Below are positions 1 to 7,290 of a stretch of DNA of 64,000 nt, one piece after another; positions within the stretch are counted from its first letter, which is position 1, and every line of letters begins with the position of its first letter. A program made the position numbers and the translations under genes. The DNA is from Nocardioides sp. YR527 (GTDB taxonomy: Bacteria > Actinomycetota > Actinomycetes > Propionibacteriales > Nocardioidaceae). Location of the stretch: contig NZ_FNFN01000009.1 of the NCBI RefSeq assembly GCF_900101045.1, forward strand, positions 1 through 64,000. The letters run 5' to 3'. The notes beneath the pieces were generated by a model, which ran no database searches, was not told the origin of the DNA, and saw nothing but the letters and a program-made list of their open reading frames with translations.

Positions 1-104
1 GCCTTGACGGACTCGGCCTCGATGCGGGCCTGGGCGGGGTCGTAGACGCCGCAGGGCAGGTCGCAGTGGGCCGAGACCTCGATGGTGGGAGCGAACAGAC
101 GCAT
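1..104 (-). CDS. sodN: Nickel superoxide dismutase, N-terminal part (cut by window edge)
   Basis: Converts superoxide to peroxide and oxygen at a nickel centre in the cytoplasm. The 34 visible residues begin MRLFAPTIEVSA and continue HCDLPCGVYDPAQARIEAES. HCDLPCG is the nickel hook: after the leader is removed, the new N-terminal His, Cys2 and Cys6 bind nickel. The leader is 12 residues here against about 14 in Streptomyces. A GAGAGG Shine-Dalgarno-like stretch precedes the ATG. Family and processing follow known NiSOD biology; the maturation peptidase gene sodX is not in view and would lie beyond the left edge. The rest of the gene is missing only because the window starts here. Confidence 0.95.
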   Translation of the reverse strand, partial: MRLFAPTIEVSAHCDLPCGVYDPAQARIEAESVK

Positions 105-133
105 GGTGGTGCCTCTCGTGATGTGGTGGAGAG

Positions 134-151
134 ACCGTCGAGGTCGACGGT
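134..151. promoter_or_regulatory. Perfect inverted repeat between flavin reductase and sodN
   Basis: ACCGTCGA-GG-TCGACGGT. The 8-bp arms overlap the flavin reductase stop codon and lie about 30 bp upstream of the sodN start. The two-base loop is too tight for a good RNA hairpin, so a DNA operator for sodN is more likely than a terminator. No protein is assigned. Confidence 0.4.
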
Positions 152-681
152 CAGGAAGCCTTCTCGGGCAGGATGCGGTCGAGCGGGAGGGTGCTGACGG
201 ACGGGCCGAGCGACCAGTAGCGCCGGTCGTGGTGCAGGAGCGGGTCGGCCGACTCGCCGAGGTCGACCGCGTCGATCTCGAGCAGCACCAGCCACGCCTC
301 GCCGGCGGGGACGACTCGGGCCACGCGGCCGGTGAAGCTGGCCGCGGCGTCGTTCAGGACCGGCGGCTCCCCGGGTGGGAGCGTCCAGCCCTGGGCGAGG
401 GTGAAGCGGGGCGCGGTGCGGTCGGCGAAGGCTGCGGCCACATCGGCCTGGGACTCGGTCAGGACGTGCACCGCGAGGCGGTCGCTCCCGGTGAGTGCCG
501 GCCCGGAACGGCCGGACCGGGAGACCGAGAACGACAGCATCGGCGGGTTCGCGCTGACCGAGGCCACGCTCGACACCGTCGCTCCGACGGGTCCCGTCTC
601 GGTCGAGGCGGCGACGATGGCCACGCCGGTGGGGTATCGACGGAAGCCGGCCTTGAACTGGTCGGTGAGTGTGTCGCTCAC
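151..681 (-). CDS. Flavin reductase-like domain protein (HpaC/DIM6-NTAB family)
   Basis: This 176-residue protein has the family core: YPTGVAIVA near residues 16-24 and a TVSS..S.NPPMLSFSV block near 35-53, which binds the flavin isoalloxazine. Such proteins use NAD(P)H to supply reduced FMN or FAD to a two-component monooxygenase. I prefer the GTG at 681 because GGAGG lies just upstream; an upstream in-frame ATG at 747 has no ribosome site. No partner oxygenase is adjacent. The FAD hydroxylase at 4601 is a single-component type and should not need it. sodN follows on the same strand after 46 bp, so the two may be co-transcribed. The physiological partner is unknown. Confidence 0.85.
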   Translation of the reverse strand: MSDTLTDQFKAGFRRYPTGVAIVAASTETGPVGATVSSVASVSANPPMLSFSVSRSGRSGPALTGSDRLAVHVLTESQADVAAAFADRTAPRFTLAQGWTLPPGEPPVLNDAAASFTGRVARVVPAGEAWLVLLEIDAVDLGESADPLLHHDRRYWSLGPSVSTLPLDRILPEKAS

Positions 682-722
682 ACCCCCTCCTCTCTCTGTT
701 GGCAGTGACGCTAAAACATCAA

Positions 723-740
723 GTCCAGTTGAGGTCCAGT
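723..740. repeat. Direct repeat GTCCAGT, 11-bp spacing
   Basis: Two GTCCAGT heptamers start at 723 and 734, one helical turn apart, about 45 bp upstream of the flavin reductase GTG. Same-face direct repeats in this position suggest an activator or repressor site for the leftward flavin reductase/sodN transcript. Inference from spacing only. Confidence 0.35.
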
Positions 741-812
741 CATCCACGGTGTGATCGCCGACTCATCCGTTTGTCCGCGGCTGAGATCATCTGGAGGGGT
801 CGGGAGTGCTAC

Positions 813-842
813 TTGTTAGACTAGTTAAGCGCTTGTCATACA
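813..842 (+). promoter_or_regulatory. Possible promoter of terC
   Basis: TTGTTA at 813 is followed after 17 bp by TCATAC, a weak sigma70-like pair. Transcription would start near 849 and leave a leader of about 90 nt before the terC GTG. Confidence 0.35.
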
Positions 843-845
843 ACC

Positions 846-901
846 TGGGGTTGGCCTGCTACGACTTCGAGGCTTGGACCTCGGTCGCCTAATCTTCCCC
901 A
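846..901 (+). promoter_or_regulatory. Structured 5' leader of terC
   Basis: TGGGG at 846-850 can pair with CCCCA at 897-901. Inside, CGAC-CGAGG pairs with CCTCG-GTCG (862-887) with a two-base bulge. TerC genes are often under the manganese-sensing yybP-ykoY riboswitch, but I cannot match its conserved loops here, so only a two-helix leader is claimed. Confidence 0.35.
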
Positions 902-937
902 AGAACCGCTCTGCCTCACGATCTAAGGAGTCCCTTC

Positions 938-1948
938 GTGGACGTCTCCCCGCTCATCTGGTGGTTGACCATCGGCATCGCCAGTGCCGTGCTGCTCTTC
1001 GATGTGCTCGTCATCGGCCGACGACCGCACGAGCCTTCGCGTCGGGAGCTGATCGTCGCGCTGAGCGTCTACATCGGCCTGGCGATCCTGTTCGGCATCG
1101 GGGTCTACGTGTTCGCGGGCCATGAGTTCGGCACGCAGTTCTTCGCGGGCTGGGTGACCGAATACTCGCTCTCGGTCGACAACCTGTTCATCTTCATCAT
1201 CATCATGTCGAAGTTCGCGGTGCCGAGGCAGTACCAGCAGAAGGCGCTGCTGATCGGCATCATCCTCGCGCTCATCTTCCGCGGCATCTTCATCGCGGTG
1301 GGTGCGGCGGCGATCGAGAACTTCAGCTGGGTCTTCTACCTGTTCGGTGCGTTCCTGATCTACACCGCGGTCAAGCTGGCCATGGAGGGTGGCGAGGACG
1401 AGGACGAGTACGAGGAGCCCGCCGTGGTGAAGTTCCTCGAGCGCCGCATCCCGCTGACCTCGCAGTGGACCAGCGCGAAGATGTTCATCCGTGAGAACGG
1501 CAAGCGGGTCGCGACCCCGATGTTCGTGGTCATCTGCGCCCTCGGCACCACCGACCTGCTGTTCGCGCTCGACTCGATCCCGGCGATCTACGGTCTGACC
1601 AACGAGGCCTACCTGGTCCTGACCGCCAACATCTTCGCGCTGATGGGTCTGCGCCAGCTCTACTTCCTCATCGGTGGCCTGCTGGAGCGGCTGGTCTACC
1701 TGTCCTACGGCCTGGCGATCCTGCTCGGGTTCATCGGCCTCAAGCTCGTCTTCCACGCGCTCCACGAGAACGAGCTGCCCTTCATCAACGGTGGCGAGCA
1801 CGTCGAGTGGGCCCCGGAGGTCTCCATCGAGGTCTCCCTCACCGTGATCGTCGGCATCCTGGCCATCACCACCATCCTGAGCCTGCTGAAGTCGCGCAGT
1901 ATGACCGCGAAGGAACGCGACGACGCCACCGGCCCGCGCAGCATGTGA
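938..1948 (+). CDS. TerC family integral membrane protein
   Basis: A 336-residue polytopic membrane protein. The family signature SVDNLF occurs at residues 79-84 and the matching second-half motif DLLFALDSIPA near 206-216, with hydrophobic segments throughout. A cytosolic acidic stretch (GGEDEDEYEE) sits mid-protein. TerC/Alx proteins are linked to tellurite resistance and to manganese export or metallation of secreted proteins; which applies here cannot be read from sequence. The GTG start has AAGGAG 7 bp upstream. The gene stands alone and ends at a strong hairpin shared with the convergent tetR. Confidence 0.95.
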   Translation: MDVSPLIWWLTIGIASAVLLFDVLVIGRRPHEPSRRELIVALSVYIGLAILFGIGVYVFAGHEFGTQFFAGWVTEYSLSVDNLFIFIIIMSKFAVPRQYQQKALLIGIILALIFRGIFIAVGAAAIENFSWVFYLFGAFLIYTAVKLAMEGGEDEDEYEEPAVVKFLERRIPLTSQWTSAKMFIRENGKRVATPMFVVICALGTTDLLFALDSIPAIYGLTNEAYLVLTANIFALMGLRQLYFLIGGLLERLVYLSYGLAILLGFIGLKLVFHALHENELPFINGGEHVEWAPEVSIEVSLTVIVGILAITTILSLLKSRSMTAKERDDATGPRSM

Positions 1949-1982
1949 CGCTTCGTCGACAGCCCGGCTGAGCCGGGACAGC

Positions 1983-2016
1983 CCGCAGGCCCGCTCCGAT
2001 CGGAGCGGGCCTGCGG
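1983..2016. terminator. Bidirectional terminator between terC and tetR
   Basis: A perfect 17-bp inverted repeat with no spacer (arm CCGCAGGCCCGCTCCGA), followed by TCGTTCTC. It lies between convergent genes and can serve both. Confidence 0.85.
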
Positions 2017-2022
2017 TCGTTC

Positions 2023-2664
2023 TCAGAGCTCGGGCTGCGGCGGCAATGGCCGCGAGCACAGGTCCGTGGCCTCCTGCTTGCTCATCCCGAAGGCTCGCAG
2101 GAGGCGTTCGGTCATCTGGTCGGACAGGGCTCCGGCGTCCGCGTTCGGCTCGGTCTCGAGCAGCTGGAGCAGGCCGAGGAGTGCGCCGCCGGCGGTCATG
2201 AGGGCGAGCTGGAGGTTCTCGATGTCGAACCGGCCGGCGGCGACGCCCGCCTCGATGTCCCGCAGGGCCCTGGGGGCCAGTCCGCGGTCGTGGATGAGCA
2301 CGCGCATGCCCTCGTTGAGGATGACGCGTACGAACTCGGGCAGCTGCCGCTGGAGACGCCCGGTCATGCGGAAGCTGACCGCGAAGACCTCGGCCGGATC
2401 GTCGTACGCAGCGACGAGGTCCTCGAGCAGGGTGCCATAGGTCTCGAGGACGCGAGCGACGGCGGTTTCGAAGAGCGCTTCCTTGCTGTCGAAGTGGTTG
2501 TAGAAGCTGCCGAAGCCGACGTCGGCCGCATCGGTGATCTGCTGGATGCTCACGTTGGGTTGGCGGTTGGCGAGGAAGGTCGTCGCGGCCTGGAGCAACG
2601 CGTTTCGCGTGCGTTCCTTGCGTCGATCGATCCGCGACGGTGGCGACGTCGGTTCCGAGGTCAT
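2023..2664 (-). CDS. TetR family transcriptional regulator
   Basis: 213 residues. An N-terminal helix-turn-helix (about residues 10-60, ending FGSFYNHFDSKEALF) is followed by an all-helical ligand domain. The gene is divergent from the aromatic operon starting at 2758, and two TGATGA-N2-TCATCA palindromes lie between them, so it most likely represses that operon until an aromatic substrate or its CoA or ring-cleavage product is present (inference). The ATG at 2664 is chosen; another in-frame ATG at 2676 would place the start next to the first operator. The stop lies 6 bp from the terC terminator. Confidence 0.93.
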   Translation of the reverse strand: MTSEPTSPPSRIDRRKERTRNALLQAATTFLANRQPNVSIQQITDAADVGFGSFYNHFDSKEALFETAVARVLETYGTLLEDLVAAYDDPAEVFAVSFRMTGRLQRQLPEFVRVILNEGMRVLIHDRGLAPRALRDIEAGVAAGRFDIENLQLALMTAGGALLGLLQLLETEPNADAGALSDQMTERLLRAFGMSKQEATDLCSRPLPPQPEL

Positions 2665-2678
2665 GGACCGGAGCATAA

Positions 2679-2694
2679 CTGATGATGTCATCAG
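2679..2694. promoter_or_regulatory. Operator candidate O1 of the TetR regulator
   Basis: CTGATGA-TG-TCATCAG, perfect 7-bp arms, 15 bp upstream of the tetR start. Position suits autoregulation. Confidence 0.65.
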
Positions 2695-2700
2695 AAACTC

Positions 2701-2729
2701 TTGACAGATGGAACCATCGTTAGTGATGA
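2701..2729 (+). promoter_or_regulatory. Promoter of the aromatic catabolic operon
   Basis: A consensus -35 TTGACA at 2701 is followed after 17 bp by TGATGA at 2724, which is also the left half of the second operator. A repressor bound there would cover the -10 region. Confidence 0.55.
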
Positions 2730-2737
2730 TCTCATCA
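2724..2737. promoter_or_regulatory. Operator candidate O2 of the TetR regulator
   Basis: TGATGA-TC-TCATCA, perfect 6-bp arms, same half-site as O1, centred 44 bp from it and overlapping the predicted -10 element of the rightward promoter. Confidence 0.65.
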
Positions 2738-2757
2738 GTTACTGTCGAAGGAGACTG

Positions 2758-3612
2758 ATGCCCACCGTGAACGACCTCACCGAGCGCACCGTCCGTGTCG
2801 GACGCCGCGACATCTTCCTCACCGAGGCCGGATCGGGTCCTCCCGTGGTGCTCCTCCACGGTGGCGGCGCCGGCGCGACGGGCGCGTCGAACTACGGACG
2901 GAACATCGACGCCCTGGCCGAGCACTTCCGCGTGATCGTCCCGGACATGCCCGGCTACGGGCGCTCGACGAAGGAGATCGACCACGAGGATCCCTTCGGT
3001 GACCTCGCGTCAGCCGTCCGTGGCCTCCTCGACGAGCTCGACATCGACCGGTCCCACCTGGTCGGGAACTCGTACGGCGGTGCGGCGGCTCTCCGCCTGG
3101 CGATGGAGACCCAGGACAAGGTCGATCGACTCATCCTGATGGGGCCCGGCGGCATCGGCACCACCCGGGGCCTGCCGACCAAGGGCCTCAACGCTCTGCT
3201 CGACTACTACGGAGGCGAGGGGCCGACTCGAGAGAAGCTCACGACGTTCATCCGCGACTACCTGGTGTTCGACGGCGCTGCCGTGCCCGACGAGCTGATC
3301 GAGCTGCGCTATCAGGCCAGCATCCAGCCGGAGGTGGTCGCCAACCCGCCGCTGCGCCGACCGTCCGGCCCTTCCGCGCTGCGGACGCTGTGGCGAATGG
3401 ACCTGTCCCGTGACCGCCGCCTGGCCGAGGTGCAGGCGAAGACGCTGGTGATCTGGGGCCGCGACGACCGGGTCAACCGTCCCTCCGGTGCGCAGCTGCT
3501 CGCCCGCACCATGCCGAGCTGTGACGTCTACCTGGCCGCCAACACCGGCCACTGGGTCCAGTGGGAGCAGGCCGCGCTGTTCAACGAGCTGGCGAGGGCG
3601 TTCCTGTCGTGA
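2758..3612 (+). CDS. Alpha/beta hydrolase, meta-cleavage product hydrolase type
   Basis: 284 residues, a usual length for C-C bond hydrolases such as MhpC, BphD and HsaD. The oxyanion segment LLHGGGAGATG is near residues 32-42. The nucleophile Ser105 is in GNSYGG, the acid is in WGRDD (Asp236/237) and His265 is in NTGHWVQWE. These enzymes cleave the carbon chain opened by an extradiol dioxygenase, and the next gene is such a dioxygenase, which fits. Start ATG 2758 has AAGGAG upstream; the TTG at 2701 is the -35 box and is rejected. The stop overlaps the next start (GTGA). The exact substrate is unknown. Confidence 0.92.
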   Translation: MPTVNDLTERTVRVGRRDIFLTEAGSGPPVVLLHGGGAGATGASNYGRNIDALAEHFRVIVPDMPGYGRSTKEIDHEDPFGDLASAVRGLLDELDIDRSHLVGNSYGGAAALRLAMETQDKVDRLILMGPGGIGTTRGLPTKGLNALLDYYGGEGPTREKLTTFIRDYLVFDGAAVPDELIELRYQASIQPEVVANPPLRRPSGPSALRTLWRMDLSRDRRLAEVQAKTLVIWGRDDRVNRPSGAQLLARTMPSCDVYLAANTGHWVQWEQAALFNELARAFLS

Positions 3613-4604
3613 GTGTCTTCGGCAAGGTCCAGCTCGGCTACCTGGTGGTCGAGTCGCAGCGCTTCGATGAGTGGCGGAGCTTCGGGTCCGACGCGATCGG
3701 ACTGCACGTCGACGAGCTCGGCGCCGACACGATGAGATTCCGTCTCGATGAGCGCGAGTGCCGCTTCCTGATCCAGCGTGGTCCCGCCGAGGACCTCATG
3801 GCCATCGGCTGGCACATCACCGACCACGAGACGTTCGACCGCGTCATCGGCCGGGTGACGGACCGGGGTGTCCCGGTCGTCGAGGGTGCGCCGGAGGAGG
3901 CGGCCCTGCGGGGGGTCGAGCGACTGTGGCGCTTCCCGGGGCCCAAGGGGATCGTCCAGGAGATCTTCACCGTCGCCCGCGACTCTCCGGATCCGCTGCG
4001 CATGACGACCTCGGCGTTCGTCACCGGCGACAGCGGCATGGGCCACGTCGCGATCACCTCGCGGGAGCCACTCGCGATCCATCGCTACTACGACACGGTC
4101 TTCGACTCCCGGCTGACCGACTACATCGACGAGAACATCGGGGGGCTGACGCTCAGGATCCGGTTCCTGCGGGTCAACGAGCGGCACCACTCGATCGCGG
4201 TCGCCAACGTCCAGGGCCTGAAGATCGAGCCGGTTCGTACGCGTTGCCAGCACGTCAACATCCAGGCCGGGACGCTCGACGACATGGTGGGTGCGTACCG
4301 CCGTGTCCTCGACCTCGGCTTCAAGATGGCCTGGTCCATCGGACAGCACACCAACGACAAGGAGCTGTCCTTCTACTGCGTGAGTCCGTCGGGCTTCGAG
4401 GTGGAGGTCGGCTGGAACCCGATCGTCATCACGCCGGAGCTCGAGGAGGCCTGGCAGGTCGCCACTCATCAGGGCATCAGCATCTGGGGCCACCAGACGG
4501 TCGACCCCGGCATCGTCGACAAGCTCGGCCAGCTCCGCCAAGCAGCGAGCCATCTGCTGCGGCCCGAGATCACCGTCCCTGCCCTGAGTGGAGCACCTGC
4601 ATGA
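3609..4604 (+). CDS. Type I extradiol ring-cleavage dioxygenase (BphC/HsaC-like)
   Basis: 331 residues with two vicinal-oxygen-chelate repeats, only the C-terminal one metal-binding, as in 2,3-dihydroxybiphenyl dioxygenase. Iron ligands are His146 (GHVAI), His215 (QHVNI) and Glu266 (FEVEVG). NERHHS carries the acid/base histidine and FYCVSPSG the conserved tyrosine. It opens a catecholic ring next to the two hydroxyls using O2 and Fe(II). GTG start, overlapping the upstream stop by four bases. It is paired with the hydrolase before it and the hydroxylase after it, so hydroxylation, cleavage and chain scission are consecutive in one transcript. Confidence 0.93.
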   Translation: MSVFGKVQLGYLVVESQRFDEWRSFGSDAIGLHVDELGADTMRFRLDERECRFLIQRGPAEDLMAIGWHITDHETFDRVIGRVTDRGVPVVEGAPEEAALRGVERLWRFPGPKGIVQEIFTVARDSPDPLRMTTSAFVTGDSGMGHVAITSREPLAIHRYYDTVFDSRLTDYIDENIGGLTLRIRFLRVNERHHSIAVANVQGLKIEPVRTRCQHVNIQAGTLDDMVGAYRRVLDLGFKMAWSIGQHTNDKELSFYCVSPSGFEVEVGWNPIVITPELEEAWQVATHQGISIWGHQTVDPGIVDKLGQLRQAASHLLRPEITVPALSGAPA

Positions 4605-6307
4605 ACACCTACGACATCGCCGTCGTCGGTCTCGGCCCGACCGGCCTGACGCTTGCCCATCTGCTCGGCCGGCGCGGCCTGTCCGTGCTCGTCCTGGAGC
4701 GCGAGCCGGAGTTCTACGGCAACGCGCGGGCCGTCTACACCGACGACGAGGCACTGCGGGTCTTCCAGACCGCGGGGGTGGCTGACGAGATCCATCAGGA
4801 CATGAACGTCGACTCCGCCGTGCAGTGGGTGAAGTCCGACGGAACGACCCTGGTCCAGTTCCGCGAGACCCAGCGGCCCCTGTGGTGGCCGGTCGTGAAC
4901 TTCCTCTACCAGCCCTATCTGGAGACCAAGCTCGAGGCGCTGCTCGACCGCTACCCCCACGTCGAGGTACGCCGCGGGCGTGAGGTCCTCGGGTTCACCC
5001 AGGACGACGCCGGTGTCACCGTCCGGCATGCCGCTGCCAGCGGGAGCCGGTACGGCAAGCGTGAGAACGTCGTCGACGAAACCGCTGACGAGACAGCGCG
5101 CGTGGCGTACCTGATCGCCGCTGATGGGGGACGCAGCGTGGTGCGGACCCAGCTCGGCATCGAGATGTCCGGCAAGAGCTTTCCCGAACGCTGGCTCGTC
5201 GTCGACCTCGAGGGCAAGGACGCAACCGGGGGTGCGAGCACCGACGCCTTCCGTCACCTGCCGTACTTCGACTTCGTCTGCAGCCCGGACATGCCGACGG
5301 TCAGCTGCCCGCAGCCGGGTGGTCACCACAGGTTCGAGTTCGCGCTCGACGATGCCGACGACAAGGCGTACTTCGAGTCCGACGAGATCGTTCGCCGGCT
5401 CGTCAGCACGTACGTCGAGCTGGACCAGGTCGAGGTGAAACGTCAGCTCGTCTACACGTTCAATGCCGTCACCGCCGACCGCTGGCGCGAGGGCAGGGTG
5501 CTCCTCGCGGGCGACGCCGCGCACATGACCCCTCAGTTCATCGGTCAGGGGATGAACGCCGGCGTGCGAGACGCCGACAACCTCTCCTGGAAGCTCGAGG
5601 CGGTCGTGCGGCACGGCGCGGACCCGGCGATCCTCGACACGTACGAGACGGAGCGGAAGCCGCACGCCATGGCGATGATCGCGCTCTCGGTCTTCAACAA
5701 GTCGCTGGTCTCGATCAAGCAACCGATCGCGGCGAAGGCCCGCGACGCCGCGATGTGGACGGCGCTGCGGATCCCCTGGCTCGGCAGCTGGATCGAGCGG
5801 GCCGGCATGAAGCCGAAACCCCGCTTCGCTCGAGGCAGGTATCTCGGGATGCCCCGGGGTGTCCTGGGCGCCGAGGGAACGCTCGCCCCACAACCAGTCG
5901 TACGCCGCTTCGACGGCCGTCCCGTCCGATTCGACGATGCGGTGGGGATCGGCTGGGCCGTCATCGGCATCGGGGTCGACCCACGCGAGACGCTCGGCAA
6001 CGACGTCGCTACCTGGGAGCAGGTGGGAGCGTCGTTCACGACGGTGTTCGCTCCGGGCGCACGTCCGCAGGGATCGGTGGGCGACGGCCGTCGCCGGGTC
6101 GGACTGGTCGACCTCGAGGACACCACCGGGGAGATGGGACGCTGGCTCGGTCGCCATCGGATCCGTTCCGGTGACGTGGTGGTCCTGCGCCCGGACAAGG
6201 TCGTGTTCGGCGCGGGCAGCGACGCATCCGCCCTGACCGTGGGCCTGCGGCAGTGTCTCGGGCTGTCCGAACGGAGCCTCGTCGCGCAACCCGCCGAGGC
6301 GATCTGA
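4601..6307 (+). CDS. FAD-dependent aromatic hydroxylase (MhpA/PheA-like, class A)
   Basis: 568 residues. The N-terminal dinucleotide fold VVGLGPTGLTLA is at about residues 7-18. The FAD ribityl motif GDAAHMTPQFIGQGMNAG is near 304-321, followed by a C-terminal thioredoxin-like domain as in phenol and 3-(3-hydroxyphenyl)propionate hydroxylases. It uses NAD(P)H and O2 to add an ortho hydroxyl to a phenolic ring and so make the catechol for the dioxygenases beside it. ATG overlaps the upstream stop (ATGA), and its own stop overlaps the next ATG. The phenolic substrate cannot be named from sequence. Confidence 0.95.
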   Translation: MNTYDIAVVGLGPTGLTLAHLLGRRGLSVLVLEREPEFYGNARAVYTDDEALRVFQTAGVADEIHQDMNVDSAVQWVKSDGTTLVQFRETQRPLWWPVVNFLYQPYLETKLEALLDRYPHVEVRRGREVLGFTQDDAGVTVRHAAASGSRYGKRENVVDETADETARVAYLIAADGGRSVVRTQLGIEMSGKSFPERWLVVDLEGKDATGGASTDAFRHLPYFDFVCSPDMPTVSCPQPGGHHRFEFALDDADDKAYFESDEIVRRLVSTYVELDQVEVKRQLVYTFNAVTADRWREGRVLLAGDAAHMTPQFIGQGMNAGVRDADNLSWKLEAVVRHGADPAILDTYETERKPHAMAMIALSVFNKSLVSIKQPIAAKARDAAMWTALRIPWLGSWIERAGMKPKPRFARGRYLGMPRGVLGAEGTLAPQPVVRRFDGRPVRFDDAVGIGWAVIGIGVDPRETLGNDVATWEQVGASFTTVFAPGARPQGSVGDGRRRVGLVDLEDTTGEMGRWLGRHRIRSGDVVVLRPDKVVFGAGSDASALTVGLRQCLGLSERSLVAQPAEAI

Positions 6308-7290
6308 TGCGCCGGCGACCTGGTCGAGTCGACGTGCACCACCATGCGGTCCCCTCGTTCTATCGACGTCTGCTGGAGGAACGTGGGCTGCGGCCCGGGG
6401 GAGTGGCCGTACCGGACTGGACACCGGGGAAGTCACTGCGCGTCATGGACCGCAACGACATCGCGACGAGCATCCTGTCCGTCTCCACGCCCGGAGCCTG
6501 GCTCGGGGACGACCGGCAGGCCCGTCTTCTGGCTCGCCGGCTCAACGAGTTCTGCGCCGGCGTCCTCGATGACAACCAGGCGCGTTTCGGCTTCTTCGCC
6601 ACCCTCACGCTGCCCGACGTCGAGGGAGCGATCGCGGAGGCCGAGCACTCCCTCGACGTCCTCGGTGCCGATGGCGTCGTGCTGCTCAGCAGCGCTGCGG
6701 GTCGCTATGTCTACGATCCCGCCTTCGAGCCGCTGCTCGCGTACCTGCACGATCGGCGGGCCGTGGTCTTCCTGCATCCCGGGGAGCTGCCGGCGGAGCC
6801 GGCGCCGGGCATTCCTTCGTTCACCGCCGACTTCCTGCTCGAGACGGTGCGGGCGGCGTCCGGCCTGGCCCTCAGCGGTGCCATGGAGAAGTACGACGGC
6901 ATCAGCTGGATCCTTGCCCACGCGGGCGGCTTCCTGCCGTACGTCAGCCATCGGATCCTGCTGACGATGCTTCGCGGCGAGCACAGGCTGTCCCAGGCGA
7001 AGGCCATGGTCGACCGCAGGCGCGAGACGAAGCGTCGGCTCGACCTGCTGCGCCGGTTCTACTTCGACGTCGCGCTCGCCTCGAGTCCGACGGCCCTGCC
7101 GAGCCTGACGGCGTTCGCCGACCCGAGCCGGCTGCTCTACGGCAGCGACTTCCCGTTCGCTCCAGCGCCTGCGGTGCGCTTCATGCGGCAGGAGTACGAG
7201 GACACGGCCGTCGACGCCGACCTCAGGGTCGCCATCGACCATCGCAACGCCCATGCCCTGTTCCCCCGGCTGGCGGAGGGGCGTCGATGA
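6307..7290 (+). CDS. Amidohydrolase-2 family protein (ACMSD/decarboxylase-like)
   Basis: 327 residues. The metal-binding HxH is in DVHHHAVP (residues 9-16), a later histidine is in LAHAGG near 222-227, and the active-site Asp281 is in YGSDFPFAP. This metal-dependent TIM-barrel family contains 2-amino-3-carboxymuconate-semialdehyde decarboxylase and resorcylate-type decarboxylases as well as hydrolases. In this operon it could decarboxylate a ring acid or a ring-cleavage product. TGATG coupling to the hydroxylase and ATGA coupling to the next gene argue for tight co-translation. A decarboxylase role is inference. Confidence 0.92.
   Translation: MRRRPGRVDVHHHAVPSFYRRLLEERGLRPGGVAVPDWTPGKSLRVMDRNDIATSILSVSTPGAWLGDDRQARLLARRLNEFCAGVLDDNQARFGFFATLTLPDVEGAIAEAEHSLDVLGADGVVLLSSAAGRYVYDPAFEPLLAYLHDRRAVVFLHPGELPAEPAPGIPSFTADFLLETVRAASGLALSGAMEKYDGISWILAHAGGFLPYVSHRILLTMLRGEHRLSQAKAMVDRRRETKRRLDLLRRFYFDVALASSPTALPSLTAFADPSRLLYGSDFPFAPAPAVRFMRQEYEDTAVDADLRVAIDHRNAHALFPRLAEGRR

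Noticed and set aside
151..681. Flavin reductase as reductase partner of the hydroxylase at 4601
   Set aside because: That hydroxylase is of the single-component class that reduces its own FAD, and the two genes are on separate, diverging transcripts.
923..2059. Long antisense reading frame opposite terC
   Set aside because: Composed of Asp/Arg/Glu/Gln-rich low-complexity sequence caused by the GC-rich codons of the real gene; no fold, no ribosome site. Many equal examples exist opposite other genes in the window.
3758..4600. In-frame upstream extension of the FAD hydroxylase
   Set aside because: It lies over the dioxygenase gene in another frame and is Arg/Pro/Gly-rich; the hydroxylase fold starts at ATG 4601 with the nucleotide-binding strand.
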